From Closterium sp. Naga37s-1 (Eukaryota; Streptophyta; Zygnematophyceae; Desmidiales; Closteriaceae): 64,000 bases of DNA. Below the pieces are notes generated by a model. The model saw nothing but the letters and a program-made list of their open reading frames with translations, was not told the origin of the DNA and made no database searches. Position numbers and translations under genes: made by a program. Location: positions 692,001 through 756,000 of the forward strand of contig CANJKZ010000063.1 of NCBI GenBank assembly GCA_947471745.1, written 5' to 3'. Positions 33,179 through 45,248 of this stretch are shown here, piece after piece. How positions within the stretch are numbered: the first letter of the stretch is position 1; every line of letters starts with the position of its first letter.

Positions 33179-35659
33179 ATGGCCCCGCCGACGTCGCAGA
33201 TGTGTGCTTCCCCACGGCATACGGGCTGCTCCCCGTCCAGTCGTCTCTACACCCCCACGCTCTCGTCGCTCGCGAAGTCGCGCGCGCACGGCCCGTCGGA
33301 GGCGAAAGGGCTGGAGCGCATGCCCGCTGCGACGTCTCCGAATTCGTCGCCATCGTCGCCCGTGAGACGCCGAGGCTCCACCTCCCCGTTTTCGAATGGT
33401 TCGCAATACCCGTCTCCGCCGATCAGTCCCCCCACTTCCCCTCGCCGTCTCAGCTCTCCCGGTTCCCCTCGGCGGCTCAGCCCCCCCGGTTCCCCCAACC
33501 GCCTGGGAAGCAGAACCCAACCCCCTCTCAGCTCCCCCGCTTCCCCCGGTTGGGGCGAGCGGAACGCGCCGTCTGCTAGGCGCAACTCTCCGCCTGGCGG
33601 CGCCTGTGAGAGCGCAGACTCGGGGGAGAGCCTGGCGATGCGCTTGCGGCGGCAGGTGCAGGAGCAGCAGCGGCAGCGGCAGGAGCGGCGGCAGCAGCAG
33701 CAGCAGCAGCGGCGGGCGCTGGAAGAGGAGCAGAGGCGTTCGGACGAGCGCTCGGATTGGTCCGGCTCACCGCGAATCACGCTCATGGCAGTCGGAAGGC
33801 AAGAGCCGCTCGTTTCCCGACGAATGGAGAAAACAGCGGAACTGACGGCGCAACTGACGGAGCTCCGTCAGATGACGGTGGAGCTGCCGGACGAGACGGA
33901 GTCTGACGATTCCAGCTCCGTCAACGACTCTGGCTCCGTGAACGAAGCGTCGTCGGGGAGTGGCGAGTGGGAGTCGGACGACGCGGACAGTCTCTCGCGC
34001 GTGAAGCATCTCCGTTATAAGCTTGCTGCGAGCCCCGTTTCTGTGCTGGACCTCAAGCAGCAGGTGACGGGCATGAAAAAACGAGGCGAGGAATACGACT
34101 CGGATGCAGGGACGACAACAAGCAGCGGAAACAGTGGAGAGCTGGACCCATCGTTGGTGCTACAGGACTTGGTACTCTGTGACACTAACAGTAACAGTAA
34201 CATCAGTGACAGTAAGACTGCAGCAAAGCCGTCTTCCTCCCCCTCCCAGTCCACCTCCACTTCCTCCTCCCTCTCCTCCCTCTCCTCCCTCTCCTCTCTC
34301 TCACCCTTCTCCCCGTCAACTGAAGCTAGAAATCTGCTTCCTCCCCCTGCTCTTTCCTCCCTCCCTCCTCTTTCCTCCCCTTCCCCACCTCTCCACTCCT
34401 CCTCTCTCTCCCCTCCCCCTCCCTCTCCTCCTCCTCTCTCGCCGTGCCCTGCCGAATCTCTGGCTCTTCTGGACCTGTCAAGCACGCAATCCGTACTGGC
34501 TGACGTGGCAGCAGCCGAGGGGCTCGCTGACGTGGCGGGGATCGAGCAGGACCTGGAGTACGTGCGCCACGTGTTGCTGCTGTCCGGGTTTGCAGGAGAA
34601 TCCCTGCCTCTCCGCAGCGACATCCCATCCGTCAGGCTCCCCGTGCGGCGAGAGGTGTTTGAACAGCTTGAGAGGGAGATCACAGGAGAAATCAACGGCA
34701 GCAGCAGCAGCAGCAGCAGCAGCATCTGTCAAGACAGCGGGACCGGCAGTCCTCGTGCTACTCCTCTAGATGCAGCAACTGATGCTGGCAGTCAAAGCAG
34801 CAACGGCGGCAGCAGCAGCAGCAGCGACACGAGGAGCACGAAGAACTCGGAGGAGCGGCGGCAGCGCATGCTGCTGTTCGATGCTATTAATGAAGCCATC
34901 GGCCGCACACTTGCTCCGTTCCTCAACCCGCCCCAATGGGACCTTGACACGTGTCCTTCCTCCGCCGCCCGGCCAGTCTCGCTCCGGAAGCTGCACCCGC
35001 GGCCCGTTGGGAAAGATCTTCTGAAGAAAATCTGGGTGGAGATCCATGATTGGCCGATTCCGCCCTCACCTGACGTGTACGATGTGCTTGATGACGCAGC
35101 GAGGAGGGACATGCAGAAGGGCGTGGATCGGTGGTCGCAGGAAGAAATACGAGATTCTGAGGCTGCTACAGTGGCGTTTGATTTGGAGGATATTATCTTA
35201 GACGCTCTTGTTGAGGCTGCTTGTAAGGAGTACAGCGAGGCTGAGAGGGATCGGGTGGAGAGGAGGCAAGTGCGAGAGCTGCAGAGGAAAGCGGCTCAAG
35301 AGGAACAGGAGAGGGAGAGGCGGAGGTGGAGCATTGGAGGGAGGGCCTGTGCGGCTGGAAGTGACAGGGCTAGCAATGTCTCTGGAAGGACAACGGTCTG
35401 GTCTGGGAGTGCGGGGAGGATGGGAAGGGCGGCCACACCACAGAGAGGAGCAGGAGGTGCAAGGTCTAGTAGCAGTGAGAGGGCGGCTGGGAAGGGTGTG
35501 GGGTTGCATGGAGTAGACAGGACCCCTGCCAGGCCCACGACTCCTGTGAGGGCTGCCACGCCTGGGAGGGGTGTGAGGGCTAGTGGTGCCGGGAGGGTAG
35601 GTCAGAGACCTGTGGGAGGGGCTGTTAGTGGGGATGTGGATAGGAGGTGGAGAAACTAG
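33179..35659 (+). CDS. TRM/LONGIFOLIA-like protein with DUF4378
   Basis: Plant TRM proteins recruit TON1 and PP2A-type complexes to microtubule arrays and shape cell elongation and division. Single exon, 2481 nt, 826 residues. I chose the ATG at 33179 (gccATGg); the frame is open about 46 codons further upstream but without an ATG. The N-terminus is Ser/Pro-rich with repeated SPRRLS motifs. A Gln/Arg coiled-coil-like stretch (RRQVQEQQRQRQERRQQ) follows near residue 160. Long acidic and Ser/Pro low-complexity segments lie between. The conserved block at about residues 560-690 fits DUF4378: LLFDAINEAIGRTLAPFL, then GKDLLKKIWVEIHDWP, DDAARRDMQKGVDRW, VAFDLEDIILDALVEA. The extreme C-terminus is basic and Gly-rich. 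Other TRM motifs were not clearly seen. Confidence 0.82.
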   Translation: MAPPTSQMCASPRHTGCSPSSRLYTPTLSSLAKSRAHGPSEAKGLERMPAATSPNSSPSSPVRRRGSTSPFSNGSQYPSPPISPPTSPRRLSSPGSPRRLSPPGSPNRLGSRTQPPLSSPASPGWGERNAPSARRNSPPGGACESADSGESLAMRLRRQVQEQQRQRQERRQQQQQQRRALEEEQRRSDERSDWSGSPRITLMAVGRQEPLVSRRMEKTAELTAQLTELRQMTVELPDETESDDSSSVNDSGSVNEASSGSGEWESDDADSLSRVKHLRYKLAASPVSVLDLKQQVTGMKKRGEEYDSDAGTTTSSGNSGELDPSLVLQDLVLCDTNSNSNISDSKTAAKPSSSPSQSTSTSSSLSSLSSLSSLSPFSPSTEARNLLPPPALSSLPPLSSPSPPLHSSSLSPPPPSPPPLSPCPAESLALLDLSSTQSVLADVAAAEGLADVAGIEQDLEYVRHVLLLSGFAGESLPLRSDIPSVRLPVRREVFEQLEREITGEINGSSSSSSSSICQDSGTGSPRATPLDAATDAGSQSSNGGSSSSSDTRSTKNSEERRQRMLLFDAINEAIGRTLAPFLNPPQWDLDTCPSSAARPVSLRKLHPRPVGKDLLKKIWVEIHDWPIPPSPDVYDVLDDAARRDMQKGVDRWSQEEIRDSEAATVAFDLEDIILDALVEAACKEYSEAERDRVERRQVRELQRKAAQEEQERERRRWSIGGRACAAGSDRASNVSGRTTVWSGSAGRMGRAATPQRGAGGARSSSSERAAGKGVGLHGVDRTPARPTTPVRAATPGRGVRASGAGRVGQRPVGGAVSGDVDRRWRN

Positions 35660-35967
35660 AGTGGGTGGGTTTCACTCGAGGGCTTGCTTGTCCCGTCGAA
35701 GTGATTCTGATCCCCACATATACTACCGGTAGATTGCTAGATGTCAGTGGAGCTGTCTCGGCTCTACATGTTACTTTATTTTAATCAAGTGTTGACTTTG
35801 TTTATAAGAATCCTGGGTTGCCAAAATCCTAGCCTACTGATAGCAGTAAAATATGAAGGGGTTAGCATCTAGCACAGTAATCAAAATTGCGGCCAAATAC
35901 TACCGTATGTTCACCTTTAACACGGCATGCTACAGTAACATCACTAATGCTTTCTACAATTCCACAT
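35660..35967. other. Convergent intergenic region (TRM and SIP5-like 3' ends)
   Basis: 308 bp between two convergent stop codons. AT-rich with no ORF; holds both 3' UTRs. No canonical AATAAA was picked out with confidence. Confidence 0.5.
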
Positions 35968-37673
35968 CTAAGCAGGTACACTTGCAGCTGCTGGTGCTGG
36001 TAATGTTGCAGAATCATTTGAGCCTGATGGTACAGAGTCTGCATTCGCCACTGCTAGTGCTGACGATGATGACGCCTCCTCTTGATCCTCATCAACTTCC
36101 TGGTCAGAATCTTCACTGTCGTCCGATAATTCCACAATAGCACCGGCAGCAGCAGAAGCAGCAGCAGAAGCAGCAGCAGAAGAAGCAGCGGCAACTGATG
36201 TAGCGTCTGTGCCATTAGAACCAGCTGCTTGTGCTGCTGAGGTGGAAGCAGGGGGGTTGTCAGAGCCGTTGGGTGGTACTGCTGGAGACGGGCTAGCAGG
36301 GTCATCCAGCGCTGCTATCTGGCCAGCTAGAAGCGCATGATATGCTTCCTCTTCCCGGCGCAGTTGAATCTCTGCTTCTATCATCCTCTGCTCGTCCATA
36401 TCAACCAGGCTCGCAGCGTACGCCTCCTGCTCCTGGATTCTTCTGATCTCCTCTTCAATTGCTCTCTGCTCCTCCTCGTTGGATAGGTCTGCAGCAGAGG
36501 AGGATGTGTGGTCATGCATTTCGGTTCCTGCTTCAGCCATGGATACCGCGTGATTATGTTCAGAAAGAGCAGCAGCCAATGCATCCGTCTTTCCTCGCTT
36601 TGCATTGATCTCTGCCTCAATCGCCTTCTGATCTTCCTGTGAAATACCCAGATACCGGTAGGTGGGTGAAGGCAAGAGAGTTGAAGGTAAGCAGATGGTG
36701 AATCCGAAAGGTCCCACACTGGGGGACAGGTATAAGTGCAGGAGGGGGTGTTGTAAAAGATTGACAACGAACATGTCTGCACAATGGTCTCAGATGGATG
36801 GATCGAACGAAGTATGGTAGACAAGCAACCTGTTTATCGAAATGAAGTTGAACTGAGATGGATAGCCATAGCCACAACAGCCATCGGCATTGCCACAGCC
36901 ACAGCCACAACCATAGCCATAGTCACAGCCTACCAACCTCCATATCCATCAGCCTCTCCTCTCCAGTGCGCATGCCCCGGTACTCCACAGATGCTCCAGC
37001 AGTCACACAGAAGGGACAACTGGGAGGCATTGAGAGGAACGAGAAAAAAACATTAGGAAAAAGCAGCAGCCAATGCTGATAAAAAAATGAAAGACAGACT
37101 CACTCACCATTGGATGCTGTGATTAGCAGGACCCTTCACTACAAGGAAGCATTCTGAAAGGCAGAAAAAATGGGAGAAGAAAAGGTAAGAAAGGAGCCAC
37201 AAATTCCAAGCATTCTTGTCTACTTGTCACACATGGCTGTCATACATTGCTTACCAGTGCACATCCCATTCTTGCAACACTTCATCCAGTTCAGACTTGG
37301 ATAGCCCTGAAAGGAAGGGTCAGGACGTTTGCGGGAAAGAGAGAGACAACAAAATCATAACAAACATAGGGACTGAAGAGAGCAAAAAACCAATACCAAG
37401 AAACCAAGACAATTATAAACACTTACAAGAGACGAGGCGAATCTCAAGCTGACTGACATCAATTTAAGAATAATCAGCGCTGCCTACCAGAAAGCAAATG
37501 GGACATTCGTCAAGATCGTGGCTGCTGAACTCCTCGCTCCCCACGTGGCACGGAGCTAGCTTCGCGTCGAGAATAAGACCCCGGAGCTCCTCCAGGTTCA
37601 AATAATCTCGATGGCGGTACAGTCCCTGAGGCCGCGTGTACTGCTCATCCACTGCCGCCTGCTGCTCCTCCAT
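35968..37673 (-). CDS. SIP5-type zinc-finger protein
   Basis: Belongs to the plant/fungal SIP5-like family (yeast Sip5 interacts with the Snf1 kinase and Reg1-Glc7 phosphatase); plant members are annotated only as zinc-ion-binding. Exons: 37673-37488, 37306-37255, 37153-37108, 37019-36938, 36636-35968; 1035 nt, 344 residues, phases closing. The N-terminus ([20 protein letters not shown], then KLAPC) is typical. The Cys-rich domain is split over four exons: [31 protein letters not shown], then [16 protein letters not shown]. The helix [15 protein letters not shown] follows, then two more similar helices ([36 protein letters not shown]). The tail is Ser/Ala-rich with a short Asp/Glu run. No intronic exon copies were seen in this gene. 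Confidence 0.88.
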
Positions 37674-38624
37674 TCGCTAAGAGAGGTGGACAATTATAGG
37701 AGTTGATAAACGTCGATGTTTGATTGTTAATGTTGAGGAATAAAAGTCGCACGGTCGTCGCACGGAAGTCGCACGGGAAGTCGCAGCACTTCGCTGTCTG
37801 CAACTCACGAAGCTCGAGCCACGCTCTTGGCGCCTGGAAGGCTTGATCGCTACACCCCTTAGAATGATGGGAGGAAGCTGAAGGGCAAGTCCCACTGCAG
37901 TCGCTCTCGACTAGGCCGGAGGGAGAGGATAAAGATTTTCTTGTGAGTTTTTCGTCCCGTGTCTCGTCCTGCGAACGATGCCTCTACGCTTCAAGACGAG
38001 GAAGATGGGGGGTGGTCCTACACCTCGGCTCAATGTTCCAAGGACAAGCTCGCGACAGGAGGGTTTCGGAGGGACCCAGAGACGGAGCAAGCATTTTTGC
38101 CGGATGTCTGCTCCCAGAATGGCGGTACGGGTTCCGCGTTCTGGGTGCATGAGCCGCTGGAGTTCTCGAGGTCTGCGTGTGTGCATGCAGGGCAAGCATT
38201 GAGGATTCACACAGGCCCTGGGATGGGATGGGAGAAACAAAACGACGGTCTTCTTATCCTGAGAATCTCGAGGGGGTGAACGGTTCGCCATAGGTGTATA
38301 GGGAGTGTCAAGTGCGATTCAGTACGGTTTGGTCAGTTGCTGAACAACTGTTCTGGAATATGAAAAATGAGTTCAAATCCGTCTGGAATATGAGAAACGA
38401 GTTTCCACCTTGTTTTAGCTCACACTGAAATTGCCATGAAGTTTTCACACCCAGCGCTGGTGCTGATGTCGTGTGCTCGCATGTTGCTCGATTCGTGACC
38501 ACCTAGGCATAGCTACTCTTTTCGCAGTTCTCGTTGATCTGCTTCCTCGTTGTTCTGCGTCTAGCACCGAGTGACTGGCGGTATTTCCGTGGTTAGAGAA
38601 GAGAAAGCGATTACAAGTAGAACA
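37674..38624. other. Divergent promoter region (SIP5-like and SDR42E-like)
   Basis: About 950 bp between divergent start codons. Overlapping frames at 37911-38291 on both strands have no recognisable domain and are not called. Confidence 0.45.
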
Positions 38625-41291
38625 ATGGTGCTTATATCGGAAGTCGGAAGTTTCGAGGATAAGGTGTTTGTGGTAACGGGAGGTGCGAGCTACGCGGGTG
38701 TCAGGCTGTGCCTCGAGCTACTGAGAAGGTACGAATCTCTTTACCTGCCTCCATCGCAACCATCCGATTATATATTTTTCCTTCGCCTGACCACCTTTCG
38801 CTTCTGCTTACAGTGTCCGCTTACTATATCTCTCCTTATGTGTGCACGAATTCAACGCACCTTCGTGATTTCGTCTATCCTCCTTCCATCTGGCCACATT
38901 TCCCTCCATCTCCTCAGGGAGGCTCGCGAAGTTCGGTGCTTCGACTTCCCTCCCTCCTCCCAACCACCTCCGCTAAAACCATCCCAAACACCGCCTTCCG
39001 AACCATCCAAACCCTCCTCCTCTTCCTCTCCCTCCTCTCCTCCCTCATCCTCCCCAGATCCCTCCTCCCTTTCCAGTAACAACCCTCTAGCCTCCTCTCC
39101 CTTCCCCCTCCACCTCTTGGCTCAAGCCTCCACCCAGCAACCCACCGGCCGTTCCCGCCTTAGGATAATCTCAGGGGACATTCGAAACCCTAACGACCTC
39201 AATCCCGCTCTTGCAGGAGCCGACTGTGTCTTCCACATTGCATCCTTTGGCGCGTGGGGAAAAGACTCCCTTATGGAGTCACTCATTAGCTCGATTAACG
39301 TAGACGGTACACTCAATTTGGTACACTGCTGCCTGAACCAAGGCGTCAAGAGCCTGGTTTACACTGGATCCACCCGAGCGGTTTTCGGAGGGCAAACCAT
39401 GGGGCAGATGGGGAGCAGCGAAGGCAGAAGAGGAAGCGAGAGAAGAGACGGGATGGGGGGAGGAAAGAGAGGAGGCAAGGGAGGAGGAAGGGAGGGTGAT
39501 GGAGGGGGAGGGGCAGACGAAGCGAGCTGCGGCTATTACCCCATGGAGCAGCACACAGACAGCTACGGACGGGCCGTGGGCCTCGCAGAACAAATCGTTC
39601 TTAAATCCAACATGAGGAAGCTTCTTGGAAAGGGCCGGCTGCGCACGTGTGTCCTCAGGCCTGCCAAGCTCTTTGGTCCGGGCGAGCCCTCCTCACTCCG
39701 CCGCATCATGGGTCTGGTTCGGACCGGTTTCCTGCGGTTCAGGGTTGGAGACCAGCTGGCGCGCTCTGATTGGCTGTTCGTGGATAATCTGGTGCATGCG
39801 CAGTGTCTGGCATTCGTTGGCCTTATTCCGGACGGTTCCAGCAGTGGTGCTTGCAGAGGGGGTGGCAGTGGTGGGGGTGGGGATGGAAATGGGACGGGAA
39901 AAGGGGAGAAGGATAGGAGTTGTGAGGATGGAAGCTGCAAGTCTGCCGGGCAGGCGTACTTCATAACTGATGGTATGGTCCTGAGCAATACATGCATTCT
40001 GGATCCTTGGATTTACGTGTCAGACATGTGATGCCATGTGTGCTGCTCTTTTTTGTTTTTTTTGCCTCTGACATCTGCGACTCACCTTTGTGGCTCATGC
40101 GACTATCCGTGTCATTCAAAGTTCAGATTCAACTGCTATCATGCCTCCTCCCAGTCACTCCCAGTCATTCCCAGTCACCGCAAGTCACTCCCAGTCATTC
40201 CCAGTCACTGCAAGTCACTCCCAGTCACCCCCAACTCTCTCCCATTTCCCCTCCCTCCACTTCTACCTCTCAGATGCCCCAGTGAACGCCTTTGACTTTC
40301 TCAAGCCACTCATAGCAGCATTTGGGGGAACCCAGCCCTACATCCACCTCTCACTGACCTCTGCCCTGTCGGCTGGCTGGTTCACTGAGGCTATTTACCG
40401 CCTTCTCTGCCCGCTGTTACGGGCTGACTGGTTACCACAACCGCCTATTCTTCTACCAGCCGAAGTTCATCAGGTTTGTGCCTGTGATCGGTTTTATTGT
40501 CACTCCCTTGCTTCCATCCTCGCACTCTCTTGGTCCCTCAGGTTCCTTTCTTAAAAAAAATAAGCAGCTTCTGTTTCCCTGGTGGAATTTCTATTTCTCC
40601 CGCAAATTCAGAACTTGTCGCCATCCCAGGACACACATATTTCTCATCGCACTCATCCTCCGCATCAACCACCATCCATCATTCCCCAATGCCAACCACC
40701 CTATTGCCTCCCTTTCAGCTGGCAGTGCACCACGTGTTCTCAACAACCAAGGCGAAATCAGACCTCGGATATCAACCCATAGTGGACCCCAGGCATGCCA
40801 TGGATGTCACGAGGGCGTATTGGCGGCGCAGAGCTCAACGAGAAGTCCCCAAGCCTCCCCTCATAGTCTGGGTTCTTGTCCCTCTGGGTCTCGCTTTGCT
40901 CTACTTGTCGGCCTTTTACCCCCGGACATCTCTCCCGCCGCCCGTGTGCTGGGTGCAAGACCTGGGTGTTTTCCTCTTTATGTCTCGGAGTATGCTGCAG
41001 ACGGTGTGGTGGACGGCGCTTGCCATCCATTTTACAGAGGCGAGCATTGCGTGGATGGTGGCTCGGAACTCAGGAGGTTCGGGGACGATGGGAGCTGAGG
41101 TGGACGGGTTGGAGTGGGACGACGGGGAGGATAACATAGTGGGACCGTGGAGTGAAAGGGAGAATGCAGCAGAGTGGTTCGTACAGACATTTTTGTTTGG
41201 GTTTTGGTCGCTACGGTTCCTTTTGCGGCGTGTCGTCTGGAGGTTGGTTGATTCTGAACGACATCACTACGTTTCCTTCCAGTCATTATAA
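38625..41291 (+). CDS. SDR42E-like NAD(P)-dependent dehydrogenase with C-terminal DUF4499
   Basis: Extended short-chain dehydrogenase of the 3-beta-HSD type; plant relatives act on sterol-like substrates at the ER. Exons: 38625-38728, 38918-39972, 40274-40473, 40719-41291; 1932 nt, 643 residues, phases closing. The Rossmann start VFVVTGGASYAG carries the glycine-rich motif. DIRNPNDL, ADCVFHIASFG, NVDGTLNLV and LVYTGSTRAVFGG follow the family order. The usual YxxxK is changed: the sequence reads SYGRAVGLAEQ, Val in place of the catalytic Lys. LRPAKLFGPGE, WLFVDNLVHAQ and WLPQP-ILLPAEV then LGYQP are SDR42E signatures. The C-terminal 180 residues contain hydrophobic segments (LIVWVLVPLGLALLYLSAFY, VFLFMSRSMLQTVWWTALAI) fitting DUF4499. 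Two low-complexity inserts (Ser/Pro at about 38960-39110; Gly/Arg at 39400-39520) lengthen the enzyme. Confidence 0.9.
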
Positions 41292-41862
41292 GAGTAATTG
41301 GAGCCGGAAGCTAGTATGTGAGCCTGATGCTGTCAATCTTGTTGACTGCTGATAAGGTGGGCATTTGTACAGGGTGGGCATTCCGTTGACATGCCTTTTA
41401 TGAATCGTACATCTAGGCTGGATATAAACGAATCCAGTGGTTCAAAAGTATTTCTCACTATCGCGTGTTTTTTCCTCGGACCCATTCCGTCCATTTTCAA
41501 CCCTCATTCGAAACGTAACAAGGAAACCCACACTGGTCGGTCGGGGTCGTCAGGTGTCTGCTGAGAGGTTCTTCGTAACGCTTTGCCCAAACGACCCTGC
41601 AAGGTTGTCTTGGCTCGGCGGCTGACCTGCGGTTTCAGTTCTGTGATCAGTCGAAGTTACAAAAGATATGAGAATCTGCGAACTCGCGAAAACAAACTCG
41701 TTGCGGCAACATACTGCCAGCTGTTATTCGCAATGCAGTTACATGTACAAATACCCCTCAGCGTTTCACACTAGCATTGCATCAACACATTCAACTCTCC
41801 GCTCAACCCAAGGAGCTGAATTCTACTCAGAAAGTCAACTGCCGTTCAGTGAACACGCCTGG
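41292..41862. other. Intergenic between SDR42E-like and CAP genes
   Basis: 570 bp; no supported ORF. Holds the 3' end of one gene and the promoter and leader of the next. Confidence 0.45.
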
Positions 41863-44237
41863 ATGGGTACCATCATCGAGCTCGCACTTCTGGTGTGCTT
41901 GGGATTTCTCTCGAGTTTTGCGACTTCGTCACCAGGTTTGTGGCATTCTTGAAACTGCCTGTCTTGGTTTCCGTAGTTCCGGTTCCAGCTTCTGATCCTC
42001 TGCAAAATGTTTGCTCGTGCTTTCAGTCGATCACTCCAACTATGTCCAGCCGATTATCAGGCTTCCAGGCCCTGAATTCTCGAGTCGTCTAGGTCAGTAA
42101 TATGCCAAATCTCGTTGTGAGGTAAATGGAAGAGAGTTCCAGTCTCCTCAGCGCCCTAGGTTCCCCGTGCAGAGCCTCCGCAACATATATCAATCGATTT
42201 TTGCCCTTCGCAATGTGCTTCCTGGCCTTGTTTTTACTCTCTGACCTTTAACTTCCACCAATCGAACGCGGCAAACCTTGAAACATTTCTGCATCTCAGG
42301 ATCCACACGCCGCTCCCTGATTATCAAGGCTTCGCCTAACCGCGACACGCCATGTGGTACCAAGTTGACCTGGTGGAACCAGACGGATTACACTGGCGCA
42401 AAATGGGTGACTTACGCTCCCAGCCCAACAGTCGGCTGTATCAATATTCCCTCAAAGTACCTCCCATCTACTATGTTTGGATCCCTCAAACTGGAGTGGT
42501 ACGCACCGACGGACGCCATGAAACGTGACATGTTCTTCGTCACGTGCAAGGAGGTGAGAGAAGCAATTCTAGTACGTCTTTAGCAGCAATGTGCAGACGT
42601 CATTGAGCAATGATCCGTGGTTCTGAATGTCGGTTGTTTGTTTGTCCTTGATGCTCTCTGGAGCTGCAGTTGCACTTCTGGCCAACGAGGAACTGCGAGA
42701 TTGGTAACACTGACTACCTCACATACCCTACCGACCACAGCCCGCCTTCGCCAACCAAGCGCCCGTAAGCACCTCATCCCTCCCCCTCCCTGGATATCGA
42801 GAGTTGCCTGGAGTATAAATCAGAGAGCTCGGAGGCCCATATCAGCATTGCAGATTAAGGCTGATTGACAGATAGTGCCACCCCGACCTGTTTTTATTTC
42901 TGCAGGAAATACCCCAGAGCCTCATTTCGGCCCCATTCCATCAGCTGCATTTACAGTACGTTGCAGCATTCCAACATCTCCCTGTGTTCGTTTCTTTAGG
43001 GGCTCTTGGAGAATTCTGAGCTTCTGCGCATGTTGCAAGGCTGAACTGCACCACATGGTTATCATGCTTTAAGGAGCTCGTAACTGGCTGTCTCAATGCA
43101 GGCCAGGACCTGAACAAGCTGTACTCGTGTCCACCTAACAGCACACTGGATGGCACGTGGGCTGGCGCCAAGTGCTGGTGCAACACAGGATTCGTGGAGA
43201 AGGGCGGGAAGTGCGTTGGTACGTTCTCATCGTCAGCATCCTTTCACACAACCTAGAGCTCCCAATTTTGGCCTGCGGACTGCAATCTTGTTTACTAGAG
43301 CTGCGGAGCTTGTGGCCTTTGTGTGTCAATGCGTCCTCCGTGATATTTTCCCAAGGCGTGGCGATACCTGATGATATTCCATCCCAACTCTCCCTCGCCT
43401 GCTACCCCTGACACATATCTTATTCGCCTCACTTCCCCCAGACGTTTGCACGCCTCTCAACTGCGGACCCCATGCCAACTGCTACGTTAAGAACGGAGCT
43501 GGGGTGTGTAACTGCACTGAGGGTTACCGCCGCGTGGGAGGGAAGTGCGAGGCTATCGGCCATTCGGATTTCCTTGATCCCCACAATGCTGCACGATCTG
43601 CTGTTAAGTTACCCTCCCTCAAATGGAACGACTCATGTAAGTACAGTGTCTACCTTCCACCTGCTCTTACCCTTTCCTTCCACCTATGATTTTCTTTGAC
43701 CACTTGGTTGCTACCACCAAAATTTTCGCTGTCTTCTTTCTTCCAGCTTCAAATTTGATGCTTCCTTTACTGTTCCGTCTTTTGCAGTGGCGAAGAAAGC
43801 CCATGCATGGGTTGCACACTTGGGTGAGATTGACAACAAGTGCAGGACAATGAATCGTTCTTCTGCACTTTCCAGCTATGGTCAGAACCTGTTGAGCACC
43901 TTTGGGATTGGGCAGTGGGCTCCCAATGAGGTGGTAAACGTGTGGCTGGATGAGAAGAAGTTCTACATGTACTCGCCTTTACCTGGTGGATGCAAGACGG
44001 GACACTTCTGCTCCCACTACGTTCAAGTACGAATCCTTTCGCCCGTTTTTTTTGCATTTATTGCAATTCTATTCTGATTCTAAAGTGTGTGCCCCGTGCT
44101 TCCTGTTGTGTCAGGTGGTTGCCAGGAAGACAACGGATGTTGGCTGCAGTTCGTATACGTGTGGCAAAGCAGGCACCATGCTGTGGGCTTGTTTCTATTG
44201 GCCCAAGGGTCTAGAGAACAAGAAGTATCCTTATTAG
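41863..44237 (+). CDS. Secreted EGF-like/CAP (PR-1) domain protein
   Basis: Predicted extracellular protein; CAP/PR-1 proteins of plants bind sterols and take part in defence or wall functions. Exons: 41863-41935, 42300-42553, 42670-42764, 42906-42955, 43102-43218, 43442-43636, 43788-44026, 44115-44237; 1146 nt, 381 residues, phases closing. Exon 1 is a signal peptide (MGTIIELALLVCLGFLSS). Residues about 25-140 form a Cys- and Trp-containing domain I do not recognise (CGTKLTWWNQTDYTGAKW, LHFWPTRNC). Two EGF-like modules follow: YSCPPNSTLDG...CWCNTGFVEKGGKC and CTPLNCGPHANC...CNCTEGYRRVGGKC. The CAP domain begins DFLDPHNAARSAV and includes LKWNDSLAKKAH, SYGQNLL, EVVNVWLDEKKFY and HYVQVVARKT. 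The usual YGENL Glu is Gln here. Ends CFYWPKGLENKKYPY. Confidence 0.9.
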
Positions 44238-45248
44238 GTGCTCTAAGATGTGTTGGATCAGTCTTCAAAAGTAGTATTGGACGTGCATGTAACATTCAAC
44301 TTGTATTACGGGTGTACTAAGTCACATGTTTTTTTCACGTTTCTCTGTATTGTGCATGAATTTGCGAACCTGGAGTCAGTGATCCTTTTGGTAACCACCC
44401 CGCTTCCCCAGCCCTGCGCCCCTGACGCACCTGTGCTGGCGCCATGTGGTTGACGCCGATCGCGCCGCAGGTTTCGTCAGGGTGCAATGCGGAAGACCAG
44501 GCCCCCCTCTGGTGCGGATTGAGCGAGGGCGCGAAATGAAAGCTCCCCGCTGACGACGAAGCTCCTCCAGGCTCGTTTCACAAAATTTTATGCGTGCAAC
44601 AAAGAGGTATTGACCAATGAGAAAGGGTTGCGATTGGAACTCTGGCTGCCTGTGGACAGCAACTGAGTGCATGTGGGCTTCGAACGGAAAGTTGCCCATC
44701 GCACAGCACCCAGCCTTGTGCGCTACAAATTGGCAGAATGGGGGGAGGTTGACCTGACGAATGCAAACAGAGTGCGTTAGTGACTTTGACTAGTCACTAA
44801 TTTCCGTTTTCTTCTGCCATTGTTGTACGGCGTCGTCCAACCCCTCAACAAGGAAGCCATGCTCAGACCGTGACTAATGAGCAGAATACCTCGCCTTCTT
44901 GAAAGCTTCTGAATATTCGATCACGATATAGGTTTTAACCACTTCAACGTCAAGCGTTCTTTTACTCTTTTCTAGAATAGTTGCACAATCAGATTTGTTG
45001 TTGCTCGACTTCTTTCTGGAGGGACTCGTCGCCAAACATACGAGACAGCGAAAGCCAAGGTAAGAGACACTCTGGATGGGTTTCACTGTGGTTAAGGCCA
45101 CATCCATTAAAAAATCGTATTAATCAATGTCCCCAGATTATGTTTTTTTGTGTCAACACACGTGGGACTGGCGGTTGCTGGTCACTTTTGAGAAGAGAAT
45201 CGTAATCGCCTCTTGAACGCAGAGTTTGCTTAACTTTCATTATAGCAT
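44238..45248. other. 1-kb intergenic region
   Basis: No supported gene. The stretch 44460-44765 is more GC-rich and has open frames on both strands, but no domain I can name; it may be a decayed gene or transposon fragment. The remainder should hold the PLAC8-like promoter. Confidence 0.35.

Noticed and set aside
40400..40473. Apparent frameshift in SDR42E-like exon 3, where another frame reads GYHNRLFFYQPKFIR
   Set aside because: The unshifted frame reads WLPQPPILLPAEV, an SDR42E signature, and its phase fits exon 4 exactly; the other frame is coincidence.
44376..44766. Open frames on both strands, possibly a transposon fragment
   Set aside because: No reverse transcriptase, integrase or transposase motif seen; could not be supported.
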